A stretch of 20,299 nt of DNA from JAWXBG01 sp034439875 (GCA_034439875.1 JAWXBG010000132.1:1-20299); one strand, 5' to 3'; positions 1 to 7,547 are shown, counted from the first letter of the stretch. A program made the numbers and translations. The notes: generated from the letters alone by a model not told the origin.

Positions 1-25
1 CCATTGGCCTGTAGCAGCTACTTTG

Positions 26-265
26 ACGGCATTTACCACTTCGTGCATGCAAGATGCTGCAGCGCATTACCCAAAAAAAACTTTTAATGCGCAATGCAGC
101 ATGGACTATTTAATAAGCAGAATTGGTATAATTTGATGTCATGTACCCCGAATACTTCACCAAACCTCAGTTACAGAGCATCCCGCTATGTGCTCTTCTT
201 GACTAAGGTCAGGAACTTGTCTTCGCCGACCGCGAAACATAAAACAGCTTGTTAGAGGTCCTCTG
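26..265 (+). repeat. Dispersed structured repeat, copy 1 (modules A then B)
   Basis: Module A (about 26-111) and module B (about 132-265) both recur, in the opposite order, on the minus strand at 14805-15092. Module A contains a strong hairpin. ATGCTGCA (54-61) and GCGCATTA (62-69) pair with TAATGCGC (85-92) and TGCAGCAT (95-102), leaving an unpaired AA at 93-94. Module B matches copy 3 at about 72 of 83 positions from 132 onward and contains a small hairpin (198-213, CTTGAC/GTCAGG with one G-T wobble). No convincing ORF spans it. I infer a non-autonomous dispersed element; function unknown. Confidence 0.75.
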
Positions 266-272
266 AAGTGAA

Positions 273-389
273 ATGGAATTGGACGATTTCAGATACTTAA
301 ACGGTATAGAAGTCGGAATTGTAAAAAGTGAAATGAAAAATGTAAAATTTTCTGTTCGAATTAATGTTGATACATCATCGAAATTATAA
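273..389 (+). CDS. Possible 38-codon small ORF or gene remnant
   Basis: ATG at 273 opens a 38-codon frame ending in TAA at 387-389. The peptide begins MELDDFRYLNGIEVGIV and has an ordinary acidic/basic and hydrophobic balance, unlike the low-complexity translations of the neighbouring repeats. A stop (TGA, 262-264) lies just upstream in frame. It sits exactly between repeat module B and the GC-rich palindromic block, so it could be the tail of a gene destroyed by repeat insertion or part of a larger repeat. I recognise no family. A chance ORF of this length is quite possible. Confidence 0.2.
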   Translation: MELDDFRYLNGIEVGIVKSEMKNVKFSVRINVDTSSKL

Positions 390-580
390 CCCCATAGGGG
401 TGGCATATTCCTAGACGAAAATGCGGTGGCGTATTTAAAGCCCCCCGTGAGGGATCGTCGCGAAAAGCCCACAGCTACGAGGCCACGAGGAGCGAGGACT
501 TGGAGCAAAGAGCCCGACCCCGCAGTATATAGCGAGATACTGAGCGAGAGTGCTGTTCGCGGGGGCACGGCCAAGGCAGG
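389..580. repeat. GC-rich palindromic intergenic block
   Basis: The tract is clearly richer in G+C than its flanks and dense in inverted repeats. It opens with ACCCC-ata-GGGGT (389-401). Next comes a near-identical pair of decamers, GTGGCATATT (400-409) and GTGGCGTATT (426-435). It ends with a two-level hairpin: CCCCGC (518-523) pairs with GCGGGG (559-564), enclosing CAGTAT (523-528) and ATACTG (537-542), which share C523. The style resembles dispersed GC-rich intergenic repeats that I recall from other Bacteroidota genomes, but only one copy is in this window. Open frames crossing it look like repeat translations, not proteins. Confidence 0.55.
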
Positions 581-586
581 TGAAAG

Positions 587-740
587 TACATGGTTCAAAG
601 TACATGGTTCAAAGCACATGGTTCAAAGCACATGGTTCAAAGCACATAGTTAAAAGTGCATGGTTCAAAGTATATTGTTCAAAGCACATGGTTCAAAGTA
701 CATGGTTCAAAGTACATGGTTCTAAGTACATGGTTCTAAG
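587..740. repeat. 14-bp tandem repeat, 11 copies
   Basis: There are eleven consecutive units of consensus TACATGGTTCAAAG, starting at 587, 601, 615, 629, 643, 657, 671, 685, 699, 713 and 727. Units 1, 2 and 9 are identical. Units 3, 4 and 8 begin with C instead of T, units 10 and 11 share an A-to-T change, and units 5, 6 and 7 are the most diverged. A partial unit (TAC) follows at 741. A period of 14 is not a multiple of three, so it is not a coding repeat. It starts 14 bp past the stop codon of the formate dehydrogenase gene, in its probable 3' untranslated region. Copy-number variation between strains is likely. Confidence 0.95.
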
Positions 741-754
741 TACCATGCTGCATT

Positions 755-3526
755 TCAATTCGCCGCTTTAAATTTCCCTTTGCTTTTTCGAATTCTAGCA
801 GATACAACTTTGTACTCTGGACACATGGCATCGGTGTCTGAAATACTGCTGGTAATCAAATTCAGCATCATTTCAGGGAAGTGGAACGTTGTAGAAAGAA
901 TACCCGATTTCACCTGATCTGTAATTTTTGCTTTGATATCTACCTTACCTCTTGGGCTTTCTACGCAAACCATATCACCATCGGCAATTCCATTTTTAGA
1001 GGCATCTTCGGCACATATTAGCAAAACATCTTCTGTAAGAATATCCACATTGCCCGTTCTGCGTGTCATGGTGCCACAATTGTAATGTTCCAATTCGCGG
1101 TTTGTTGTGACAATATATGGATAGTCCTTTTTGTAATCTGTTCGTTCCGGTGTCTCTTTGTACGAAGCTGTCCAGAATTTCCCTTTCCCTCTTTTGAAAT
1201 CTTCTGTATGCAGAATTTTGGTGTCGGTGCCATCTGCTTTTACCGGCCATTGTTTTCCATTTTTGCCGAGTTCATCCCACTTAACTCCTTCAAAAAACGG
1301 AACTATGCGTGCTATTTCTTCCAATATCCATTTGGGATCATAATCAGGTGTTTCAGTGCCCATCCGATTCATGATGTCGCACATAATTTGCCCATCCGAT
1401 TTGGTTCCTTCGAGCGGAGCCACTACAGCGTTTACTCTCTGAATACGCCTTTCGCCATTGGTAAATGTTCCGCTTTTTTCGAGGAAGGATGCTGCCGGCA
1501 AAACAACATCGGCCAGCTCTGCAGTAGGCGACATAAATATTTCTTGAACTACTAAAAGTTCGAGATTCTTTAATGCCGCCAAAACGTGCTCTGTATTCGG
1601 ATCTGTTTGAGCCATATCTTCGCCCATCACCCACATAGCCTTCAACTTCCCGTCGATAGCAGCGTCGTACATCTGTGGAATTTTTAGTCCTACATAATTG
1701 GGAAGTTTAACTCCATAGAACTCTTCATATTTCTGATGATAGGCAGGGTCATCTACGGCAAAATATCCGGCTCCCTGGTGCGGTTGACAACCCATGTCGG
1801 CTAGACCCTGCACATTGTTTTGTCCTCGGAGGGGATTTACACCCACACCCGGACGGCCAATGTTTCCAGTAATCATGGCGAGGTCGGCAATGAGCATTAC
1901 GGTGTATGTTCCCTGCATGTGCTCAGTTACACCCAACCCATGAAAAGACATTGCATTTGGCGCGGAGGCATATGCGATCGCTGCATCACGAACCAGGTTT
2001 TTATCTACATCCGCTTCTGTTGCAAGTGCGTCGATGTCGAGTGAAAGTATATGTTTTTTAAAGTCCTCAAATCCTTCTGTTCTAGTCTGCACAAAGTCTA
2101 CGTGATCTTTTCCTTCTGTGATGATGTAATACAGCATCATATTCAATACTGCGACATTAGTTCCCGGCTTCAATTGAATATGATAATTGGCATAACGAGC
2201 CAATTCAATTTTTCTTGGATCAATTACTATAAGGGTTTTACCCTTCATGGCTTGCTGCTTTATTTTAGCGCCAGTTACAGGGTGAGCATCTGTAGGATTG
2301 GCTCCAATAACCATCATACAAGAAGTATGTTTCAGGTCGGCGACACTGTTTGTAGCAGCCCCAGTCCCAAAAGTGCGTTGCATACCTAGTGCAGTAGGAG
2401 AGTGACATACCCGTGCGCAACCATCAATATTATTCGTGCCAACAACAGCGCGAATAAACTTTTGCATGAGGTAGTTTTCTTCATTTGTGCATCGTGCAGA
2501 AGAAATTCCGGCAATGGCATCTGCTCCATGATTGCTTTTAATATCGTTCAATTTGGCAGCAATGAATTCATACGCTTCATCCCAAGTTGATTCGACAAGG
2601 ACTCCTTCTTTTTTGATTAATGGAGTACGAAGACGCTCTTTGTGATTGTAAAACTTAAAGGCATATCGGCCTTTGAGGCAAGTATGACCTGCATTCACTT
2701 CGGCGTCGTACGGAGCTTGAATGCTCAGTATTTCATTTCCATTGTGAGAAACTTCCAGATTACATCCCACTCCACAATAGGTACAAACCGTTCTTGTTTT
2801 TTCTGCAATTCGTACTGACTTCGATTGAAAAACATCAGAGATAGCAGACGTCGGGCATGCTTGAGCGCAAGCACCACAACTTACGCAATCGCTATCTTTA
2901 AAAGAATCGCCCAAACTCTTTACGATGTGCGCATCAAAACCACGTCCGGCCATACTGAGCACTAATTCTCCCTGCACTTCTTCACAGGCACGCACACACC
3001 GAGAGCAATTGATACACTTCGAAAAATCGCTCGTCATATATGGGTGCGACAGATCTTTGGTATAATGCAAGTGATCAGCTCCTTTGGGATATCTCACATC
3101 TCTGATCCCAACACGAGCAGCAACTGTTTGCAGCTCACAATTGCCATTTACTTCACAAGTAAGACAGTCGAGTGGGTGATCGGTGAGAACGAGTTCAATA
3201 ATATTTTTTCTGAGATTCTGAATGCGACCGCTATCAGGGTATATAAAAGAATTCTCCATGATAGGCGTGTGACAAGATGCTTGGGCTTTAGCTGGACCGC
3301 CTGGTTTCAGCGCCACATCAACGCTGCACACACGGCAAGCGCCAAAAGGTTCGAGATTGGGGGCGTCACATAAAGTAGGCACGTGTTGTTCTCCCAAATG
3401 TCTTTTGATGAAAGCAAGAATGGTTTCCCCTTCTTTCAATTCATAAGGTCGATCATTCAGATAGGCAACCTTGGTTTTTACACCCGTGTCGTTTTGCATT
3501 CCGTCTGCTACAGTACCTAATGTCAT
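755..3526 (-). CDS. Formate dehydrogenase, molybdopterin alpha subunit
   Basis: This is a 923-residue cytoplasmic Mo/W-bis-MGD enzyme that oxidises formate to CO2. Domain order is visible from the cysteines. An N-terminal [2Fe-2S] ferredoxin domain has C53, C64, C67 and C85. A NuoG-type His-Cys [4Fe-4S] site has H117, C121, C124 and C130. Two ferredoxin-type clusters follow (C171/174/177/181 and C214/217/220/224), then the catalytic-domain [4Fe-4S] (C248, C251, C255, C283). The active-site motif RVCHSPT places a cysteine, not selenocysteine, at residue 374. A molybdopterin-dinucleotide binding domain closes the protein. ATG at 3526 is preferred because a promoter-like site lies just upstream; Met10 is an alternative start. 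The stop is TGA. No NuoE/NuoF-like partner or FdhD is visible nearby, but moaC and mobA are 2.5 kb away. Assimilatory nitrate reductases share parts of this fold, but the NuoG-like front end and the RVCHSPT motif favour formate dehydrogenase. Confidence 0.93.
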   Translation of the reverse strand: MTLGTVADGMQNDTGVKTKVAYLNDRPYELKEGETILAFIKRHLGEQHVPTLCDAPNLEPFGACRVCSVDVALKPGGPAKAQASCHTPIMENSFIYPDSGRIQNLRKNIIELVLTDHPLDCLTCEVNGNCELQTVAARVGIRDVRYPKGADHLHYTKDLSHPYMTSDFSKCINCSRCVRACEEVQGELVLSMAGRGFDAHIVKSLGDSFKDSDCVSCGACAQACPTSAISDVFQSKSVRIAEKTRTVCTYCGVGCNLEVSHNGNEILSIQAPYDAEVNAGHTCLKGRYAFKFYNHKERLRTPLIKKEGVLVESTWDEAYEFIAAKLNDIKSNHGADAIAGISSARCTNEENYLMQKFIRAVVGTNNIDGCARVCHSPTALGMQRTFGTGAATNSVADLKHTSCMMVIGANPTDAHPVTGAKIKQQAMKGKTLIVIDPRKIELARYANYHIQLKPGTNVAVLNMMLYYIITEGKDHVDFVQTRTEGFEDFKKHILSLDIDALATEADVDKNLVRDAAIAYASAPNAMSFHGLGVTEHMQGTYTVMLIADLAMITGNIGRPGVGVNPLRGQNNVQGLADMGCQPHQGAGYFAVDDPAYHQKYEEFYGVKLPNYVGLKIPQMYDAAIDGKLKAMWVMGEDMAQTDPNTEHVLAALKNLELLVVQEIFMSPTAELADVVLPAASFLEKSGTFTNGERRIQRVNAVVAPLEGTKSDGQIMCDIMNRMGTETPDYDPKWILEEIARIVPFFEGVKWDELGKNGKQWPVKADGTDTKILHTEDFKRGKGKFWTASYKETPERTDYKKDYPYIVTTNRELEHYNCGTMTRRTGNVDILTEDVLLICAEDASKNGIADGDMVCVESPRGKVDIKAKITDQVKSGILSTTFHFPEMMLNLITSSISDTDAMCPEYKVVSARIRKSKGKFKAAN

Positions 3527-3549
3527 TTTCTACATAATTTAGAATCAAA

Positions 3550-3582
3550 CAAAAATAGTGGAATTTGCAGAGGATTGATCAA
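3550..3582 (-). promoter_or_regulatory. Bacteroidota-type promoter of the formate dehydrogenase gene
   Basis: On the minus strand TATTTTTG (3557-3550) is a perfect match to the phylum's -7 element TAnnTTTG. A TTG (3582-3580) lies 22 nt upstream, inside the accepted spacing for the -33 element. Transcription would start about 20 nt before the ATG at 3526. This suggests the gene can be expressed separately from the flavoprotein gene upstream, although read-through is also possible across the 69-bp gap. Confidence 0.55.
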
Positions 3583-3595
3583 TTGAAGCCTGCTT

Positions 3596-4828
3596 TTATC
3601 CAATAAGTCGAGTTGATTTGATTTGACCAGCTTTTTTGGCGATGGCTGACGCGGCAATCCACGAAGTGGTCCATGCAGCCTGAAAGTTAAAACCGCCTGT
3701 CACAGCGTCGATGTTCAGTACTTCACCTGCGAAGTACAGATCGCTCAAGACCCTGCTTTCCATTGTCCTGAAATCTATCTCCTTGAGCTCTATTCCGCCT
3801 GCCGTTACGAATTCTTCTTTGAACGTGCTTTTGCCTGTTAAATCAAACTCACATTTTGTAACACTTTCTGCAATGAAGGCTATACGTTCGTTGTTGCAGT
3901 CAGCCCATTTTAGTTCGCTTGGAATATCACTCAACAATGATTTCCATAAGGGGAGGGGCATATTTGCAAAAGCAGAAGAAAGCACAAGTTTTTTGGGATC
4001 GCTTTGTCGTTTATCTCGTAGTAATTTTTCGAACGATGATTTGTCCAAACTTCCATCCCAGTTGATAGTAATCTTGGTCTTGTAGTTTAATCTATTCATT
4101 TCGATGGCAGCAAGAGCGCTCATTTTAAGAATAGCTGGTCCGCTCAGTCCCCAATGCGTAATGAGTAGTGGACCGGAAGTAAAAAATTTTCCAAAATGAA
4201 CTTCTGCATTCGGAACAGAAATTCCCGGATGATTTTTTATGCGAGAATCATCAATATTGAAAGTAAAAAGAGAGGGCACCGGTTCTACTATCTCGTGACC
4301 ACTCTCTTTGAGCAATTCCCAAATTTGATTCGATGATCCTGCAGCCATAAGGATGTAATCGGTCGTAAAAATTCCGGAAGTAGTTGTCACCTCCCATTGA
4401 CTCCCATTTTTTTGTAAGCTGTTAATTCCGGTTTGGGTTTTAACAACTACGTCAAATTTTTTCGCTTCAGTTAAAAAGCAATCTATAATCGTTTGCGATA
4501 GGTTGGTAATCGGAAACATTCTGCCATCGCCCTCAATTTTGAGTTCAACGCCTCTTTCAGCAAACCAAGCGATGGTATCTCCGGGTTGAAATTTATTGAA
4601 GGGTCCAAGTAATTCGCGCTCGCCACGTGGATAAAAAGTAACTAATTCACGCGGATCGAAACAGGCATGAGTCACGTTGCATCTTCCACCTCCGCTCACT
4701 TTTACTTTACCCAGAAGCTGAGAAGATTTTTCCAGTATTGTCACTTTTAGGCCTGGCGACATTTGGGCAGCATTAATGGCTCCAAAAAATCCGGCAGCAC
4801 CTCCACCTATTACAATCAAAGTTTTCAC
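3596..4828 (-). CDS. BaiN/HI0933-family FAD-dependent oxidoreductase
   Basis: This flavoprotein of about 410 residues belongs to the HI0933/YhiN/BaiN family (NAD(P)/FAD-dependent oxidoreductases of mostly unknown substrate). A Rossmann FAD-binding motif GGGAAG lies at residues 8-13. The family signature KVSGGGRCNVTH follows near residue 45, and the C-terminal FAD contact region has FAGEVLNIDAVTGGFNFQ. I place the start at GTG (4828-4826), giving VKTLIVIGGG at the N-terminus. The longer frame from 4894 adds 22 residues with no family character and would run into the divergent gene's start. The GTG start leaves a clean 64-bp divergent gap. It is co-oriented with the formate dehydrogenase gene, 69 bp upstream of it, with no obvious functional link. 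Confidence 0.88.
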   Translation of the reverse strand: MKTLIVIGGGAAGFFGAINAAQMSPGLKVTILEKSSQLLGKVKVSGGGRCNVTHACFDPRELVTFYPRGERELLGPFNKFQPGDTIAWFAERGVELKIEGDGRMFPITNLSQTIIDCFLTEAKKFDVVVKTQTGINSLQKNGSQWEVTTTSGIFTTDYILMAAGSSNQIWELLKESGHEIVEPVPSLFTFNIDDSRIKNHPGISVPNAEVHFGKFFTSGPLLITHWGLSGPAILKMSALAAIEMNRLNYKTKITINWDGSLDKSSFEKLLRDKRQSDPKKLVLSSAFANMPLPLWKSLLSDIPSELKWADCNNERIAFIAESVTKCEFDLTGKSTFKEEFVTAGGIELKEIDFRTMESRVLSDLYFAGEVLNIDAVTGGFNFQAAWTTSWIAASAIAKKAGQIKSTRLIG

Positions 4829-4858
4829 GGTGGCTAATATCGGCACAAGTATGTTTTG

Positions 4859-4866
4859 TACTTTTG
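4859..4866 (+). promoter_or_regulatory. -7 promoter element upstream of the SRPBCC/GyrI-like gene
   Basis: TACTTTTG fits TAnnTTTG exactly and ends 26 nt before the ATG at 4893. No clear TTG is present at the expected -33 distance, so the call rests on one element and its position inside the short divergent gap. Confidence 0.4.
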
Positions 4867-4892
4867 TTGAACAACCAAAACCCCTTGACCCC

Positions 4893-5765
4893 ATGAAATT
4901 TGTTAAGTATTTATTCCTAGCTGTGCTCGGAATTTTTGGCGTTTATCTGGTAATCTGTTTACTAGGTGAAAAATCGATGAAAGCAGAAGAGTCGGTCATG
5001 ATGAAAGGCACTCCTGATATGGCTTATGAAGAAGTTGTAAGCTACAAGAACTGGACGTGGAGTCCATGGAAAACCAGCGACAGCACAATTGTAGAAACGC
5101 TCTCCGGTCCTGAGTCAGGAGTAGGAGCTCGCTCTAGTTGGACAAGCGAAAATAGTGGAGATGGATATCAGGAGATCGTAGAAGCGGTTCCGGGCAAATC
5201 GCTCAAGATGACTATGAATTTTGGCATGCAGGACAACTTTTCCGCTAGATTTTTATTCGAACAAGTTGGCGACAGCACCAAGACTACATGGTTTTTTGAT
5301 GAAGCACCCACACCATTTTTAGGTAGAGGAATTATGACCATGATGAACATGAACAAGACAATGAGCAACATGTACAAGTTGGGCTTAAAAATGTTGAAAG
5401 ACAAAGTGGAGTCTAAAAAGCCAGCGGAGTCTGCAGCCATATACGAAATTGTAGATGTGCCTGAAATATGGTACGTTGGCAAAACATTTAAAGGAATGGT
5501 ACCTGGTCCTGGAGATGCCGAATTATTTTCAAAGACTTATGCCGAAATTGTGGAACTAATAGGTGGTCCACAGAATATAGGTGGTTCTTTTCTTTCTATT
5601 GCTCACAACTATAATGACACCACCAAATCTATGGATCTTGAAATAGCCGTACCGGTAACATCTAAAATTGATGTAAAGGGCGACTATCGATATTCCAACA
5701 TTCCTGCTGGAAAATGCGCAAAGTATTTGCATAAAGGTTCATACGACAGTACTCCCGATTCTTAG
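4893..5765 (+). CDS. Membrane-anchored SRPBCC + GyrI-like protein, cut by an amber codon
   Basis: The 290-residue product begins with an N-terminal membrane segment or uncleaved signal (KYLFLAVLGIFGVYLVICLL, residues 5-24). A START/SRPBCC-like ligand-binding domain follows (about 35-170), then an AraC-effector/GyrI-like domain (about 185 to the end). These are soluble small-molecule-binding folds; no ligand can be assigned. I chose ATG 4893 because the membrane segment then begins at once and the start lies beyond the divergent neighbour. The oddity is the stop: TAG at 5763-5765 interrupts the GyrI-like domain, and the same frame continues for 43 sensible codons to TAA at 5895. The gene is therefore probably a recent nonsense mutant, or the TAG is read through, or it is a sequencing error. 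Confidence 0.75.
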   Translation: MKFVKYLFLAVLGIFGVYLVICLLGEKSMKAEESVMMKGTPDMAYEEVVSYKNWTWSPWKTSDSTIVETLSGPESGVGARSSWTSENSGDGYQEIVEAVPGKSLKMTMNFGMQDNFSARFLFEQVGDSTKTTWFFDEAPTPFLGRGIMTMMNMNKTMSNMYKLGLKMLKDKVESKKPAESAAIYEIVDVPEIWYVGKTFKGMVPGPGDAELFSKTYAEIVELIGGPQNIGGSFLSIAHNYNDTTKSMDLEIAVPVTSKIDVKGDYRYSNIPAGKCAKYLHKGSYDSTPDS

Positions 5766-5897
5766 GGGAAATTGATGGGTGCAATTATGCCAAAACATTT
5801 ACCCAGATGGTCGGGATATGAAGTATATGTGAACGACCCATCGATGGTAAAAGATGAATCGGAACTCATCACATGGATCATGCAGCCGATTGAGTAA
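5763..5897 (+). pseudogene. In-frame continuation of the GyrI-like domain after the amber codon
   Basis: After TAG (5763-5765) the same frame reads GKLMGAIMPK and on through YEVYVNDP, ending ITWIMQPIE before TAA (5895-5897). This matches the usual C-terminal strand pattern of GyrI-like domains (Tyr-x-x-Tyr-x-Asn-Asp-Pro, then a Thr-x-Ile-x-x-Pro-Ile ending). The reading frame is unchanged, so a single base change from a sense codon such as TAT or TAC (Tyr) would explain it. Without this part the domain lacks its last strands. Confidence 0.75.
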
Positions 5898-5922
5898 TCT
5901 GACACATTTCAATAAAAGAATT

Positions 5923-5954
5923 AAAAAAGGGCGACAATGGGTCGCTCTTTTTTT
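5923..5954 (+). terminator. Intrinsic terminator
   Basis: An A-run (5923-5928) and GGGCGAC (5929-5935) pair with GTCGCTC (5941-5947) and a T-run (5948-5954) around the 5-nt loop AATGG, with one G-T wobble. It lies 26 bp past the TAA that ends the interrupted SRPBCC/GyrI frame and 36 bp before moaC. It separates the two transcription units. Its A/T-flanked stem could work in both directions, but nothing on the minus strand needs it. Confidence 0.85.
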
Positions 5955-5989
5955 ATATCTATTGATCAGAATACCCAATCTTTGCAGTC

Positions 5990-6460
5990 ATGAGCAATAA
6001 GTTGACACATCTGGACAAAACAGGAAAACCTTCAATGGTAGACGTGGGAAATAAGGAAATAACCCTCCGAACAGCCATAGCAGAGGCAAGGGTTACTCTT
6101 CCTTCGAAGGTTATGAAAATCCTCAGAGACTCGAATTTTGAGATGGCAAAGGGACCATTGATTCATACTGCTGTATTAGCTGGAATAATGGGTGCCAAGA
6201 AAACTTCTGATCTTGTTCCACTGTGTCATCCCTTGGCATTAGACAAAGTGGGAATTGACATTGAAGTAAAAAAAAATGAAATGATCATTCGTTGTGAAGC
6301 TCGCATATCTTCGAAAACGGGAGTTGAAATGGAAGCTCTAACAGGGGCTAGTATTGCAGCGCTTACTATTTACGACATGTGCAAAGGACTATCACATGAA
6401 ATTGAAATTGGTCCCATTAAACTACTGAGCAAAACAGGAGGGAAGAAAGACATTGGCTGA
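5990..6460 (+). CDS. moaC: Cyclic pyranopterin monophosphate synthase MoaC
   Basis: The 156-residue product has the full MoaC pattern: LTHLDKTGKPSMVDVGNK at the start, then the KTSDLVPLCHPL block, the SKTGVEMEALTGAS block with conserved Lys, Glu and Thr, and the YDMCKGL segment. Length is typical for the family. With MoaA it converts GTP to cyclic pyranopterin monophosphate, the first committed step of molybdenum cofactor synthesis, in the cytoplasm. ATG 5990 is the first start after the terminator. The stop overlaps the next gene by 8 nt, so moaC and mobA are very likely co-transcribed. Both serve the same pathway as the nearby formate dehydrogenase. Confidence 0.97.
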   Translation: MSNKLTHLDKTGKPSMVDVGNKEITLRTAIAEARVTLPSKVMKILRDSNFEMAKGPLIHTAVLAGIMGAKKTSDLVPLCHPLALDKVGIDIEVKKNEMIIRCEARISSKTGVEMEALTGASIAALTIYDMCKGLSHEIEIGPIKLLSKTGGKKDIG

Positions 6461-7547
6461 AAGAGGAAGACATACTAAGTTGACAAAAGCAGAATGGGGC
6501 ACATTCGCAAGAAAAGAAATTGTGTTCCTAGGTTTGCATTGTGCCCAAGTGCAAAACAAAGTTGATCAAATCAGAAAAGCACTTCCCGATTTTCGAATCG
6601 GTTATTTGGATGCTGATCATTCCAAGGAAGAGGGCTCCACTATATTAAGTATTTCGAGTGTAGAAGGAGAGAATGTACATACCGGTTTGTCCAATCCTTT
6701 AGAAATTAATGCTTTTGCCACGCATTGCGATTACTTAATCATCAATGGCAATCACCATGCAGGTTCGAGGCAAGTATTATTTGCACAGCCCGAAAAGAAG
6801 CAATCGATCTATAAGAGATCCAAACAGTTGACGAATGTAATTGCCATAGTTGCAGATTCAGAACAATCAGATTCTGATTCATTTTTTGAAGGCTTGGATT
6901 TGGGTAATTACGTATCACATAAAGGCGATTTTTCATTTGATAATTGGTTGTTGAGCGATGTTCAAAGACTGGCACCATTGAAAGGAATACTACTTGCAGG
7001 AGGTAAGTCAGAAAGAATGGGCGCCGATAAAATTCAGTTGATATATCATCAAAAACCTCAGTGGAAGACTGCAATTGATTTGATGGAATCGCTGAAAATA
7101 GCAACCTATGTTTCATGTAGAGAAGATCAGATAAGGGAATTCGAAGAAAACAAGATCATTTCCGATAGAATGAATGGCATTGGTCCGATAGCAGCAATAT
7201 TATCCGCATTTATGAGCGAACCAGACTCAGCATGGCTGGTGCTTGCAGCAGATATGCCGGATATGGATGTGCTTACTCTTGAAAAATTGATTTCTGCCAG
7301 AAAGTCCAGCAGGATTGCAACGGCATTCCAGGATATTCTAACTCACGAACCTGAACCTTTGGCAGCCATATATGAACCAGGCGCATATCGTGAATTACTT
7401 TTATATCTAAGTCACGGAAATACTTGCCCCCGGAAGTTCTTAAAGCAAGCCAAAGCCAATTTGATTGATTTGGAAGACTTAAAGGCTTTCCGAAACATCA
7501 ATACACCAGCAGAACGCGACAGGTGGCTTGCGGAGCAAAAAAAATGA
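6453..7547 (+). CDS. mobA: MobA-type molybdenum cofactor guanylyltransferase with extra N-terminal domain
   Basis: The 364-residue product has two parts. Residues about 175-364 are a MobA-like nucleotidyltransferase, with the GTP-binding loop ILLAGGKSERMGADK (179-193) and the metal-binding AADMPD stretch (Asp267). This activity transfers GMP from GTP to molybdopterin to form the MGD cofactor used by formate dehydrogenase. Residues 1-170 are an added domain with HTKL near the N-terminus and a YLDADH motif (51-56). The position and overall pattern recall MobB, but no Walker A loop is visible (GLHCAQVQNK instead). The start is TTG at 6453, supported by a GGAGGG site at 6437-6442 and by the HTKL segment that a later start would delete. 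It overlaps moaC by 8 nt and ends in TGA. Confidence 0.88.
   Translation: MAERGRHTKLTKAEWGTFARKEIVFLGLHCAQVQNKVDQIRKALPDFRIGYLDADHSKEEGSTILSISSVEGENVHTGLSNPLEINAFATHCDYLIINGNHHAGSRQVLFAQPEKKQSIYKRSKQLTNVIAIVADSEQSDSDSFFEGLDLGNYVSHKGDFSFDNWLLSDVQRLAPLKGILLAGGKSERMGADKIQLIYHQKPQWKTAIDLMESLKIATYVSCREDQIREFEENKIISDRMNGIGPIAAILSAFMSEPDSAWLVLAADMPDMDVLTLEKLISARKSSRIATAFQDILTHEPEPLAAIYEPGAYRELLLYLSHGNTCPRKFLKQAKANLIDLEDLKAFRNINTPAERDRWLAEQKK

Noticed and set aside
209..619. 136-codon minus-strand open frame across the left repeats
   Set aside because: It reads through the GC-rich palindromic block, part of the 14-bp array and repeat module B, with no coherent protein features.
587..740. CRISPR array
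   Set aside because: The units are contiguous 14-mers without spacers, and there are no cas genes in the window.
426..771. Plus-strand frames of about 75 codons over the tandem array
   Set aside because: Their translations (repeating HGSK / MVQSTWFK) are products of a 14-bp repeat that shifts frame every unit, so coding is implausible.
374..2407. Selenocysteine in the formate dehydrogenase
   Set aside because: The active-site codon (residue 374, near 2407-2405) encodes cysteine, and there is no in-frame TGA.
4829..4894. N-terminal extension of the flavoprotein (ATG at 4894)
   Set aside because: The extra 22 residues are not family-like and would overlap the divergent gene's start codon; GTG 4828 begins right at the FAD-binding strand.
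5763..5765. Pyrrolysine or genome-wide amber recoding
   Set aside because: Other genes here end naturally at TAG (9205, 13956, 13975), and no supporting Pyl gene is present in the window.
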